Source of the DNA: Defluviicoccus sp. bin129
GTDB taxonomy: Bacteria; Pseudomonadota; Alphaproteobacteria; MPNO01
Length of the DNA: 34,054 nucleotides
Assembly (NCBI GenBank): GCA_002239065.1
Contig: MPNO01000053.1
Coordinates: 1-34,054, forward strand
Direction of reading: 5' to 3'
Both the position numbers and the translations under genes were made by a program. This document shows positions 22,722-29,580 of the stretch, one piece after another. Numbering within the stretch: position 1 is the stretch's first letter; every line of letters starts with the position of its first letter. The notes under the pieces were generated by a model that worked only from the letters and a program-made list of their open reading frames with translations, was not told the origin of the DNA and made no database searches.

Positions 22722-24350
22722 ATGAACAGCACCCCGCCAGCTCCCATCCGCGCGGCCATCTACGCGCGGTTTTCCAGCCATCTCCAGGACCCGCGATCGA
22801 TCGACGACCAGGTGCGTCTCTGCCGCGCAAAGCTGCGCGAGATGGGGGTCCATGCCATCCGGGTCCACTCCGATGCCAGGGCGACCGGCACCATCACCCA
22901 GTCCCGCCCCGGCCTGGCACGGCTCCTCCAGGACGCCAAATACGGCCTCATCGACCTGGTCTGCGCCGAGTCCCTCGATCGCATAAGCCGCGACCAGGAA
23001 GACATCGCCGGCATCTACAAGCGGCTGCGTTTCTGGAGCGTCCGCCTCGTAACGCTGCAGGAAGGAGAGATCGAATCCATCCACGTCAGCATCGGCGGGC
23101 TGGTGAACCAGGCCTGGCTCGACAACCTCGCCTCCAAGACGCGGCGCGGCCAGATCGGCGCCGTCCACGCCAAGCGCATCCCGGGCGGGCTCTCCTACGG
23201 CTACCGGAACGCCAACCGGATCGACGAGCAGGGCAAGGCGCTGCGCGGCCTGCGCGAGATCCACCCCGAACAGGCCGAGACGGTGCGACGCATCTACCGC
23301 CTCTATGCCGACGGCATGAGCACCCGCCGCATCGCCGCCCTGTTGAACCGCGAAGGCATCCCGGGGCCGCGCGGAGGGGCCTGGGGCTCCAACACCATCA
23401 ACGGCCACCGCGGCCGCCGCAACGGCATCCTCAACAACGAACTCTATCGCGGGCGTCTCGTCTACGGACGCCAGAAATTCATCCGCGACCCCGACACCGG
23501 AAAGCGCCAGGCTCGCCCCGTCCCGCCCGCCGACTGGCTCGTCAAGGACGTCCCGGAACTGCGCATCGTCGACGATGCGCTCTGGAACCGCGTTCAGACC
23601 CGCCGCCAAGCCGGCCAGGATCGGCGCCGCAATCCCGCCGCCCACACGCCCCTTCCACTCACCGGCCTGGTGCGGTGCGGGGTCTGCGGCGGCACCATGA
23701 CGATCGTCCGGGAACGACGCTACGGGTGCAATGCCCACAGAGAGAAGGGGACCTGCGGCAACCCCCGCGGCATCGACGCCGCGGTTATCGAGAACCGCGT
23801 GATCCCCCTCCTGTCGCGAAGCGTCCTGGAAGAACTCGATCTCCCCGAGCTCGTCCGCCGCGCGGCCGAGGAATCCACCTGCCGGCGCGAACGCCTCGCC
23901 ACCGCGCTCACCGAGGGCGAGCAGCGCATAACCCGGCTTCTCGACGCCATCGAGCAGGGCGCCCAGTCCCATGCCGCCCACAGGCGCATCCTCGACATCG
24001 AACACGAGACCGCCGCCATCCGGCTCGAGCTCGACAGCCTGCCTACGCTTCCCGCCGCTGCCCCGCAAGACCTCGCCAGGCGCCTGCAGGAACGCCTCGC
24101 TCTCCTCCACCGGGCCATCGCCGGCGCAGCGCCGGAGGAGGGCGCCCGGAAGAGCGCCCTGCTCCTCGCAAGAACCCTCGTCGAGCGGATCGACGTCGCC
24201 CCGCTCCCCGCACGCGGTGAAGTGGAAATCTCCGTCCGGCCGCGCGCCGATGCCGTCGTCGCCCTCGCCCTCGACGAGCAATGGACGCTCAGCCCCGAAG
24301 CGTCCGAAACGCCATTCCCCACAACCTCGGCCATCCCGCCCGCGTCCTGA
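22722..24350 (+). CDS. Large serine recombinase (542 aa)
   Basis: Resolvase domain at the N-terminus: AAIYARFSSH (11-20) with the nucleophile Ser18, and ESLDRISRDQED (83-94) with the active-site Arg residues. The middle recombinase domain contains IPGGLSYGYR and STRRIAALLNREGIPGPRG. A zinc ribbon begins at Cys319-x2-Cys322 (CGVCGGTM) and ends near REKGTCGN, followed by coiled-coil sequence. This is the layout of phage and element integrases that cut attP/attB with a 2-bp overlap. It is the only intact recombinase seen, so it is the candidate integrase/excisionase of the island, although it lies inside rather than at an edge. No att sites identified. Confidence 0.92.
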   Translation: MNSTPPAPIRAAIYARFSSHLQDPRSIDDQVRLCRAKLREMGVHAIRVHSDARATGTITQSRPGLARLLQDAKYGLIDLVCAESLDRISRDQEDIAGIYKRLRFWSVRLVTLQEGEIESIHVSIGGLVNQAWLDNLASKTRRGQIGAVHAKRIPGGLSYGYRNANRIDEQGKALRGLREIHPEQAETVRRIYRLYADGMSTRRIAALLNREGIPGPRGGAWGSNTINGHRGRRNGILNNELYRGRLVYGRQKFIRDPDTGKRQARPVPPADWLVKDVPELRIVDDALWNRVQTRRQAGQDRRRNPAAHTPLPLTGLVRCGVCGGTMTIVRERRYGCNAHREKGTCGNPRGIDAAVIENRVIPLLSRSVLEELDLPELVRRAAEESTCRRERLATALTEGEQRITRLLDAIEQGAQSHAAHRRILDIEHETAAIRLELDSLPTLPAAAPQDLARRLQERLALLHRAIAGAAPEEGARKSALLLARTLVERIDVAPLPARGEVEISVRPRADAVVALALDEQWTLSPEASETPFPTTSAIPPAS

Positions 24351-24604
24351 ACACCCGCACCCGGCACGCCCGCATCCTACAAACCCTTCCCCGGGATCCA
24401 TGCTCGCCCGAACCCCGCGCCCGCCGCCGCCCTTGCCGGCCTCCATTCCCCGTTCGGCCGGCCTCCGCCGGCACTTCCACGACGTCCCGCCCTTCACGGC
24501 CAACCCGGCGCGACAGCAGGAGCCCGTGACGCGGCGCGGCCGGGCGTCCGATTCCCGCCGCCGCGCGAGACCGGCCTTCCCGCAACCCTCAGCCGGAGCG
24601 ACCC

Positions 24605-25021
24605 ATGTCCACATCCGACCCGAACGCCGTCTTCGGCCCCGTTCTCTCCGCATACCCCCGAGCCCAGGCGATCGAGGACGGCGTCCTCGTCGACGTCTCC
24701 GAAACCGCCCGCGAAGCCGGCTTCAACATTCCGGTCGCCGTCACCCGCACCGTGTGGAGCCGCCTGATCGCGCTTCCCGACGGCTATCGCGGCTTCCAGG
24801 ACGAACGCGGCCGCCTGTGGGACGTCCTCTGGATGGCGCGCCACTACGCGCTGCGGGCATCCCAGCACGACCGGGTGACGATGTGCGTCCTCGTCCGGGA
24901 CATCAGGAAGGACCTGCGAGACAGCCACCGCCCGCCGCGCAAGCATTGCCCGATCGTCGCGATCGGCGCCGGCGACGAAGGTGAGCCGACGATCACCATA
25001 ATGTTTCCCGAGGACGACTGA
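24605..25021 (+). CDS. DUF6573-like protein (138 aa)
   Basis: CGGAG precedes the ATG. The pattern AQAIEDGVLVDVSETAREAG, IPVAVTRTVW and QDERGRLWDVLWMARHY matches what I recall of DUF6573, a family carried by plasmids and islands. The preceding 254 bp after the recombinase contain nothing I recognise. Function unknown. The following gene starts 11 bp after the stop. Confidence 0.85.
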   Translation: MSTSDPNAVFGPVLSAYPRAQAIEDGVLVDVSETAREAGFNIPVAVTRTVWSRLIALPDGYRGFQDERGRLWDVLWMARHYALRASQHDRVTMCVLVRDIRKDLRDSHRPPRKHCPIVAIGAGDEGEPTITIMFPEDD

Positions 25022-25031
25022 GGCCGACGCG

Positions 25032-25508
25032 ATGCAGATCCCGAGCCCTCGACAGATCCTCGAAATCGCCCGCCGGGTCCACGACACCTTCAACGCCCCG
25101 CGGCGCTGGCACCAGGGCGGCTGGGGCCGCGACGACGACGGCGACGTCATCGAATTCGAAGGTGGATTCCACGTCGTCGACGACCGCGACCGGCGCGTCC
25201 CGCCCGCCTTCTACTCCTCCGATCCCAACAGCCCGCGCTGCTTCTGCCTGGGCGCCGCGATCCGCATCCACGCCGGCAACGTGCTCGGCCACGACCCCTC
25301 GCACACCGGCGACGCGACCGAAATCGTCTGCGCCGTCTACACCCGGGTCGGACACATCGATACCAGCGGGCGCGAACAGGACTCGGGCGATTTCGAGCCG
25401 CACCTCAACAGCATCATCGACTGGAACGATTCCGACGAGCGTTCCTACGAGGACGTGCGCGATCTCACCGCCGCCGTGCTGCGCCACCTCGACGCGCGGC
25501 GCTGGTAG
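25032..25508 (+). CDS. DUF6197-like protein (158 aa)
   Basis: The ribosome site TGAGG overlaps the previous stop. Residues 72-100 contain PRCFCLGAAIRIHAG, and the end reads LNSIIDWNDSDERSYEDVRD, the layout of DUF6197-like proteins (a Cys-Ala-x-Gly core followed by a D-rich N/D-D box before a terminal helix). The match is from memory and moderate. Likely co-transcribed with the DUF6573-like gene; function unknown. Confidence 0.75.
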   Translation: MQIPSPRQILEIARRVHDTFNAPRRWHQGGWGRDDDGDVIEFEGGFHVVDDRDRRVPPAFYSSDPNSPRCFCLGAAIRIHAGNVLGHDPSHTGDATEIVCAVYTRVGHIDTSGREQDSGDFEPHLNSIIDWNDSDERSYEDVRDLTAAVLRHLDARRW

Positions 25509-25540
25509 CCCGCACAGACTCCGCAACCCGGGAGACCCCG

Positions 25541-25816
25541 ATGAAAAACAGCGTCATCCACGTCAACGACCACCTCATCGCCCGCCTCGAGGAACTCGGT
25601 CAGGAGAACCTTTCCGCCGAAGAACTGGACAACGTCGTCAAGCGCGCCGAGGCCTCCGTCAAGGTCGCCTCCGCGCTCACCGCGAACGGGCGCATCGTGC
25701 TCGACGCCCAGCGTCTCAGCGCCGAACACGGCGTCGAATTCGACCGCGAAACCGCCCCCATGCTCACCGGCCGCAAGCGTCCCGCGACACTGCCCCCCTC
25801 CGGCAGTCGCGACTGA
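25541..25816 (+). CDS. Small phage-type hypothetical protein (91 aa)
   Basis: The 16-base leader CCGGGAGACCCCGATG is identical to that of the GHKL ATPase gene. The sequence HVNDHLIARLEELGQENLS and NGRIVLDAQRLSAEHG resembles small proteins that precede HNH genes in Mu-like phages. The stop overlaps the HNH start (TGATG). Soluble and helical; role unknown. Confidence 0.75.
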   Translation: MKNSVIHVNDHLIARLEELGQENLSAEELDNVVKRAEASVKVASALTANGRIVLDAQRLSAEHGVEFDRETAPMLTGRKRPATLPPSGSRD

Positions 25817-26553
25817 TGGCCGCGCGCATCTTCGACCTCTACCGGAAGGCCTGGCTGCGCGCCTTCTACCCACGCTACACGATCGACGAGACCACGCGCC
25901 TCTTCAACGAACGCTTCGGCACCTCGCTCACCCGGGAACAGATCCGCAACGCCGCAAACCGCTTCAAATGCGGCCCCGGCAAGGACCCCCAGCGCTTCGC
26001 TCCCGGCCACGTTCCTCACAACAAGGGACGCAAGGGCCATTGCCCGCCGGGCTCCGAGAAGGGCTGGTTCCGCAAGGGCGAGGACCCCGTCAACACCCGC
26101 GCGCTTTACGCGGAGCGCTGGGACCACGCAGGCAACCGCGATTCCAGGACGCCCGTGCTGATGATCAAGATTCCCGGCGCCGCACCCTACGCCTCGCAGA
26201 AACGCGCCGGCGCGCACCAGAAGACCCGCTGGGTCCGCAAGGCCGTCTGGATCTGGGAACGGGAACACGGTCCGGTTCCGGAAGGCCACGCCATCGTGCA
26301 GCTCGACGGCGACCCCGCCAACTGCGATCCCGCCAACCTCGACTGTGTGCCCCGCTCCGCCCTCGCCATGCTCAACGTCCCCTGGGCGATCCCGCCCGCC
26401 GGGCGCGAGCTCAATGCCGTGCGCGTCCGAATCGCGCAGGTGAGGGCAGGGCTCTCTATGGCCCGGCGCAACGGCAACCCCTCCGGAAACACGCAAACCG
26501 GCAGCCTCCTATCATGTCCCGATCCACGATCCACCGCGCCGACGCCGACCTGA
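25816..26553 (+). CDS. HNH-type endonuclease-like protein (245 aa)
   Basis: The N-terminal 55 residues form a helix-turn-helix-like region (DETTRLFNERFGTSLTREQI). NKGRKGHCPPGSEKGWFRKG is a Gly/Lys-rich linker seen in phage homing-type proteins. Residues 138-188 look like the HNH region: VWIWEREHGPVPEGHAIVQL, then DPANLDCVPRSALAMLN, with His, Asn and Asp/His positions recognisable but the first His of a classical HNH not certain. Such proteins occur in Mu-like and other phages. The start overlaps the previous stop; the tail overlaps the next start by 40 bp. Confidence 0.75.
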   Translation: MAARIFDLYRKAWLRAFYPRYTIDETTRLFNERFGTSLTREQIRNAANRFKCGPGKDPQRFAPGHVPHNKGRKGHCPPGSEKGWFRKGEDPVNTRALYAERWDHAGNRDSRTPVLMIKIPGAAPYASQKRAGAHQKTRWVRKAVWIWEREHGPVPEGHAIVQLDGDPANCDPANLDCVPRSALAMLNVPWAIPPAGRELNAVRVRIAQVRAGLSMARRNGNPSGNTQTGSLLSCPDPRSTAPTPT

Positions 26554-26747
26554 AACATTCCTGGCGCTCTCGTTTCCGGTCGCTTCCCCCGAGCGCTCGG
26601 CTCGCCCTTCACGATGCCCTGCTGGATCTCCGCACCGACGCTCTCCAACGCGCCGAGCTCCAGTGGCGGCGGCACAAAGCGCCCATGGCCTGCTACTGGA
26701 AGGCCGTCGGCGTCTACGCGGGCCATATCGCCCGCGCGCTCCGCTGA
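26514..26747 (+). CDS. Small hypothetical protein (77 aa)
   Basis: ATG 26514 lies inside the HNH gene's 3' end, in another frame. The product is helical and basic (RSLPPSARLALHDALLDLR, then ELQWRRHKAPMACYWKAVG). The long 40-bp overlap makes the start uncertain, but the codon pattern beyond 26553 is good. No family recognised. Confidence 0.6.
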   Translation: MSRSTIHRADADLKHSWRSRFRSLPPSARLALHDALLDLRTDALQRAELQWRRHKAPMACYWKAVGVYAGHIARALR

Positions 26748-26794
26748 GCCCGCTCCGCGCATCTCCGACATCTTTCCCGGGAGCACGCATCGAC

Positions 26795-26960
26795 ATGCCC
26801 CGCTTCATCGACGTCGACTCCTTCGCCGGCGGGGAAGGCGCCTCGCTCGCTATCGGGGCCGCCCTCGGCAAGCCCGTCGACATCGCGATCAACCACGACC
26901 CCTGGGCCATCGCGATGCACGCCGCCACTCATCCGAGGACCCTGCACCACAACCACCCCG
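26795..26960 (+). pseudogene. C5 cytosine DNA methyltransferase, 5' fragment
   Basis: The first 55 codons read MPRFIDVDSFAGGEGASLAI, then PVDIAINHDPWAIAMHAATH, the SAM motif I region of a C5 cytosine methyltransferase (with Glu where the usual run is FAGGGG). Similarity stops after HPRTLHH near 26950; what follows does not contain the catalytic Pro-Cys motif. A 3' piece of the same gene resumes at 27494. The gene has therefore been split and cannot make an active enzyme. Confidence 0.75.
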
Positions 26961-27062
26961 GACAGTGTGGTGAGCCTGATCTCCGTGCCGCGCGCAAACC
27001 TTGCACTTCCCCTCCCATTCGATTCATTCTGCCTCGTCAACGCACCCGTGGGAGACAATTGC

Positions 27063-27260
27063 ATGACCGACGAAACGAAAGAGCCGAAGACGATCAGCCG
27101 CCGCACCGTGCGGATGAAGCCGCACGATTACCAGCCGAAGAAGGCCGAGCTGGAAGAGCCGTTCCAGATACGCAAATCGGACGGGACGATGCCGACGCCG
27201 GAGGAACTGGCAAGGGGCGCGCTCGGCCCGGTTACAATCCTTGAAGACCTCGACGCATGA
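27063..27260 (+). CDS. Small conserved protein (65 aa), relative of the 4161-4343 gene
   Basis: Lower GC than its neighbours. MTDETKEPKTISRRTVRM then HDYQPKKAELEEPFQI shares MTDxT, RT and DYxPxKAExE with the gene broken by TAG at 4242. The C-terminal half differs (PTPEELARGALGPVTILE). It lies within the DNA that replaced the methyltransferase core and overlaps the next gene by four bases (ATGA). Function unknown; probably DNA- or host-factor-related only by context. Confidence 0.7.
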   Translation: MTDETKEPKTISRRTVRMKPHDYQPKKAELEEPFQIRKSDGTMPTPEELARGALGPVTILEDLDA

Positions 27261-27469
27261 CACCGGAAGGCCGCGAACGCGGATGCAGATCATGCGCCTA
27301 CGCCGTCGAGCATATCTATCGGGTTCAGGGGCCATTCTATGCCGGAGAAGAGAGACCCCCACCCGACGGATATATCGAATGCCACCGGCACCCGCCACAC
27401 GCGCATCACGGGTTCCCTCGGGTCAACGGACCTGACTGGTGCGGGGAATGGACGGCGGCCGATGAGTGA
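27257..27469 (+). CDS. Small Cys-rich protein, possible zinc knuckle (70 aa)
   Basis: The start overlaps the preceding stop (ATGA). Cysteines are arranged as GCRSCAYA near the N-terminus, GYIECHRHPP in the middle and PDWCGEW at the end, a four-Cys set with nearby histidines that would suit zinc binding. I recall similar small proteins in alphaproteobacterial prophages and islands. It is coupled to the gene before it and sits in the insertion that splits the methyltransferase. Confidence 0.7.
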   Translation: MTPEGRERGCRSCAYAVEHIYRVQGPFYAGEERPPPDGYIECHRHPPHAHHGFPRVNGPDWCGEWTAADE

Positions 27470-27493
27470 CCGTTGGGACTAATAGCTATAATC

Positions 27494-27715
27494 CCCAAGG
27501 GAAGCGCCCCGATCCGCTCCCCCGCCGCCCGCTCGAGCCGCAATCTCGCATGGATCGTCGTACTCTGGGCCCAACGCACCAAGTCCCAAATCATCATGTT
27601 CGAAAACGTCGAGGAATTCGCGGACTGGGCGTCCCTCCTCGACAACGGCAAGCCGTAAGCCGACCGATCCGCAGACACACCGAACAAAGTCAGCGCTCAA
27701 CGGTCAGATTGAAAC
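27494..27715 (+). pseudogene. C5 cytosine DNA methyltransferase, 3' fragment
   Basis: In frame from 27494: PKGSAPIRS, RNLAWIVVLWAQR and SQIIMFENVEEFADW, which is methyltransferase motif VI (ENV at 27602-27610), ending at TAA 27656-27658. After a one-base shift, traces of the next region (ADRSADTPNKVSAQRSD) may follow to about 27715. Together with 26795-26960 this is one gene whose middle, with the catalytic Cys, was replaced by about 530 bp carrying two small genes. Confidence 0.75.
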
Positions 27716-27798
27716 TTCTGCACCCCCATCCCATACTTCATTCACCGGGCGCCGGCACCGCGATCACCGACTCGTCGCCGCTCCCGAGGAGAACCGCC

Positions 27799-28071
27799 AT
27801 GCAGATCGACACCGCCGCCCTCGAAGCGGCTCTCGGACGCCTCTCCAATCTTCCCGCGAAAATCGATGCCTGGCGCGTCGAGACCGGCACCGACTGGACC
27901 GACGATCCCGCCATCTGGATATGGGGAATCTTGAACGACGCCAACATCGACACCGACACCCACGCCGCTTTGCGCGCCGCCATCCTCGCTACAGTCCGCC
28001 AGCAGACCGACCCGGAAATCGGCGTTTTCATACGTTTCCGCGCGACGTCCGAAATGGCTCAAGCAACATGA
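27799..28071 (+). CDS. Small protein paired with the HEPN-like gene (90 aa)
   Basis: GAGGAGA precedes the ATG. The product contains LPAKIDAWRVETG, DPAIWIWGILNDANIDTDTH and IGVFIRFRATSEMA; such proteins with an aromatic-rich middle and a VxIRFR strand are often encoded just before HEPN-like genes. The stop overlaps the next start by four bases (ATGA), the tight coupling usual for toxin-antitoxin pairs, where this would be the antitoxin. That role is inference. Confidence 0.65.
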   Translation: MQIDTAALEAALGRLSNLPAKIDAWRVETGTDWTDDPAIWIWGILNDANIDTDTHAALRAAILATVRQQTDPEIGVFIRFRATSEMAQAT

Positions 28072-28586
28072 CGCTGCACACCGATCTCCTAACCCAGGCC
28101 CGATTCCTCGCGCGCAAGGAACCGAAGAAACCCTCCCAAGCCAGCCTTCGCTGCGCGGTATCCGCAGCTTACTACGCCCTCTTTCACCTCCTCGTCGACG
28201 AAGCCACCAAGCTCATGTTTCCGGGACGCCCGCGGGGCCCCCTGCGCCGCGTCGTATCCCGTGCGTTCAGGCACACCACGATGAGATCCGTGGCCAGACA
28301 ATTCGCCACCCCGGGCCCACCAGCCCGACTCGACCGCGCTATCCCCGCAGAACCGATAGAACCCGCCCTCGTCGATCTGGCCAAAGCATTCGAGGAACTC
28401 CAGCAGGCTCGCCACGAAGCCGATTACGATCTTGCCCGCCCGTTCACGCGCTCCGAGGTCCTGCTTCTCATCGACCTCAGTGAACGCGCCTTCCGAAACT
28501 GGCGCACCGTCCGTCGAACTCCCCAGGCCGATGCCTTCCTTGCCGGTCTGCTAGCCTACGACAATATTCACGTTTCACGCCGATAG
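28068..28586 (+). CDS. HEPN-like domain protein (172 aa)
   Basis: Residues 27-47 (LRCAVSAAYYALFHLLVDEA) and 112-121 (QQARHEADYD) fit HEPN folds, helical proteins that often are RNA-cutting toxins or partners of nucleotidyltransferases. The classical Rx4-6H motif is not clear: RAFRHT (65-70) has only three residues between Arg and His. RHEADYDL would be the other candidate active region. Translation is coupled to the 90-residue gene before it. Could be a toxin, or an inactive HEPN scaffold. Confidence 0.6.
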   Translation: MTLHTDLLTQARFLARKEPKKPSQASLRCAVSAAYYALFHLLVDEATKLMFPGRPRGPLRRVVSRAFRHTTMRSVARQFATPGPPARLDRAIPAEPIEPALVDLAKAFEELQQARHEADYDLARPFTRSEVLLLIDLSERAFRNWRTVRRTPQADAFLAGLLAYDNIHVSRR

Positions 28587-28776
28587 TTCGCACTCTTCTC
28601 AACTCACCGTCGACCTTCACCAAGCTCAGGGATTTTGTGGTGGTGGGTATCCGGGCAACCACCCCTTCCTTCTGGCCGAATTCGAATGGATCGACCCGCC
28701 GCCGCGCCCCGACCACCTCGTCCATCTGCTCGACGCGGCCGTCGACGCATTTCAACAGATAACGTCAGACGCTTGA
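28555..28776 (+). pseudogene. Orphan gene fragment without a start codon
   Basis: The frame is open from 28555 but has no ATG, GTG or TTG before its well-formed end: NHPFLLAEFEWIDPPPRPDH, LVHLLDAAVDAFQQITSDA and TGA. Codons are G/C-rich at third positions after 28660. It looks like the 3' part of a gene whose start was lost when the HEPN cassette was inserted. Family not recognised. Confidence 0.3.
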
Positions 28777-28835
28777 CAGCCCCGGCCCCTTGCCCTCCAC
28801 ACTTCGCTCCCGCACCCTCCCGGCAGGATCCTTCA

Positions 28836-29213
28836 ATGACCGATCTCTTCGACACCCACGCCGAGCACTTTTCGCTGTTCGTCCGCGCCATGGCCCTCCT
28901 GTGCGTTCGGAACACCAAGCTCGAGGACATCCACGCGGGCAAATCCCCTATCACGCGCACCGGCGACTACAGCGACGTAACGGTCATCGACGCCGACGGC
29001 CGCCACCTGCCCTGGACCGACGTAAGCCGGATCGACGACAACGAAATGCGCGACCTCATGCGCCAGGTCGTCAACCTGCTCTACACCTTCTGCCACCACG
29101 CCCAGGATCCGGCCTTTCTCGACCAGATCGAGATCTACATGCGCACCGTCCGCCAGTGGGACGAGCCCCGCATCCAAGACGGCTTTCTCCAGGGTACGCC
29201 GACACGCCACTGA
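28836..29213 (+). CDS. Conserved accessory protein (125 aa)
   Basis: A recognisable pattern in alphaproteobacterial islands: LFDTHAEHFSLFVRAMALLC, NTKLEDIHAGKSP, TRTGDYSDVTVIDADG and MRDLMRQVVNLLYTF. It is soluble, with no enzyme motif. The ribosome site is GGCAGGATCC (weak). It is the last gene of the + strand island-like genes before the signalling block. Function unknown. Confidence 0.75.
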   Translation: MTDLFDTHAEHFSLFVRAMALLCVRNTKLEDIHAGKSPITRTGDYSDVTVIDADGRHLPWTDVSRIDDNEMRDLMRQVVNLLYTFCHHAQDPAFLDQIEIYMRTVRQWDEPRIQDGFLQGTPTRH

Positions 29214-29580
29214 TCTCCCCACAAAATGCAAGAATCTTGCCCCGACTTGCATACCATGTGACCACTTGGGCGACGGAATATCACAGCCCCTCCCTTGTTC
29301 ACCCAATGACGTGCGGTTTGCCCGATGACACCGCCACGTTCGGTATCCGGAGCCGCACCGACTGCCTCGCAATTCGGTCGCATCGGTCGGACGAGCGATG
29401 AATGCCCACTGAAGAATAACCGGGCGACTGTGAGAGCATTGTGTCTACAACGAAGACAATCGTGTATATTCCGGGAGCACTGGAAATCATGTCCGCGCCG
29501 ATTCCGCGTAAGCGGGCAAGCGCTGGCTGAACCCATCTTTCGCCTGCCTGCGGATTGGCGCGATTCGCGAGGAGGATCAT
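29214..29580. other. Intergenic region at the island/signalling boundary
   Basis: No gene found in 367 bases. It contains a candidate promoter (29439-29468) and the ribosome site for the sensor kinase gene just before 29581. A boundary or attachment site could lie here, but I find no direct repeat matching the left end. Confidence 0.45.
29439..29468 (+). promoter_or_regulatory. Candidate sigma-70-type promoter for the hybrid sensor gene
   Basis: TTGTGT (29439-29444) and TGTATA (29463-29468) are separated by 18 bp, in a locally AT-rich patch 110 bp before the start codon. Only a moderate consensus match. Confidence 0.3.

Noticed and set aside
5608..28586. Island read as a complete prophage
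   Set aside because: Phage-type small genes and an HNH protein are present, but no terminase, portal, capsid or tail genes are seen.
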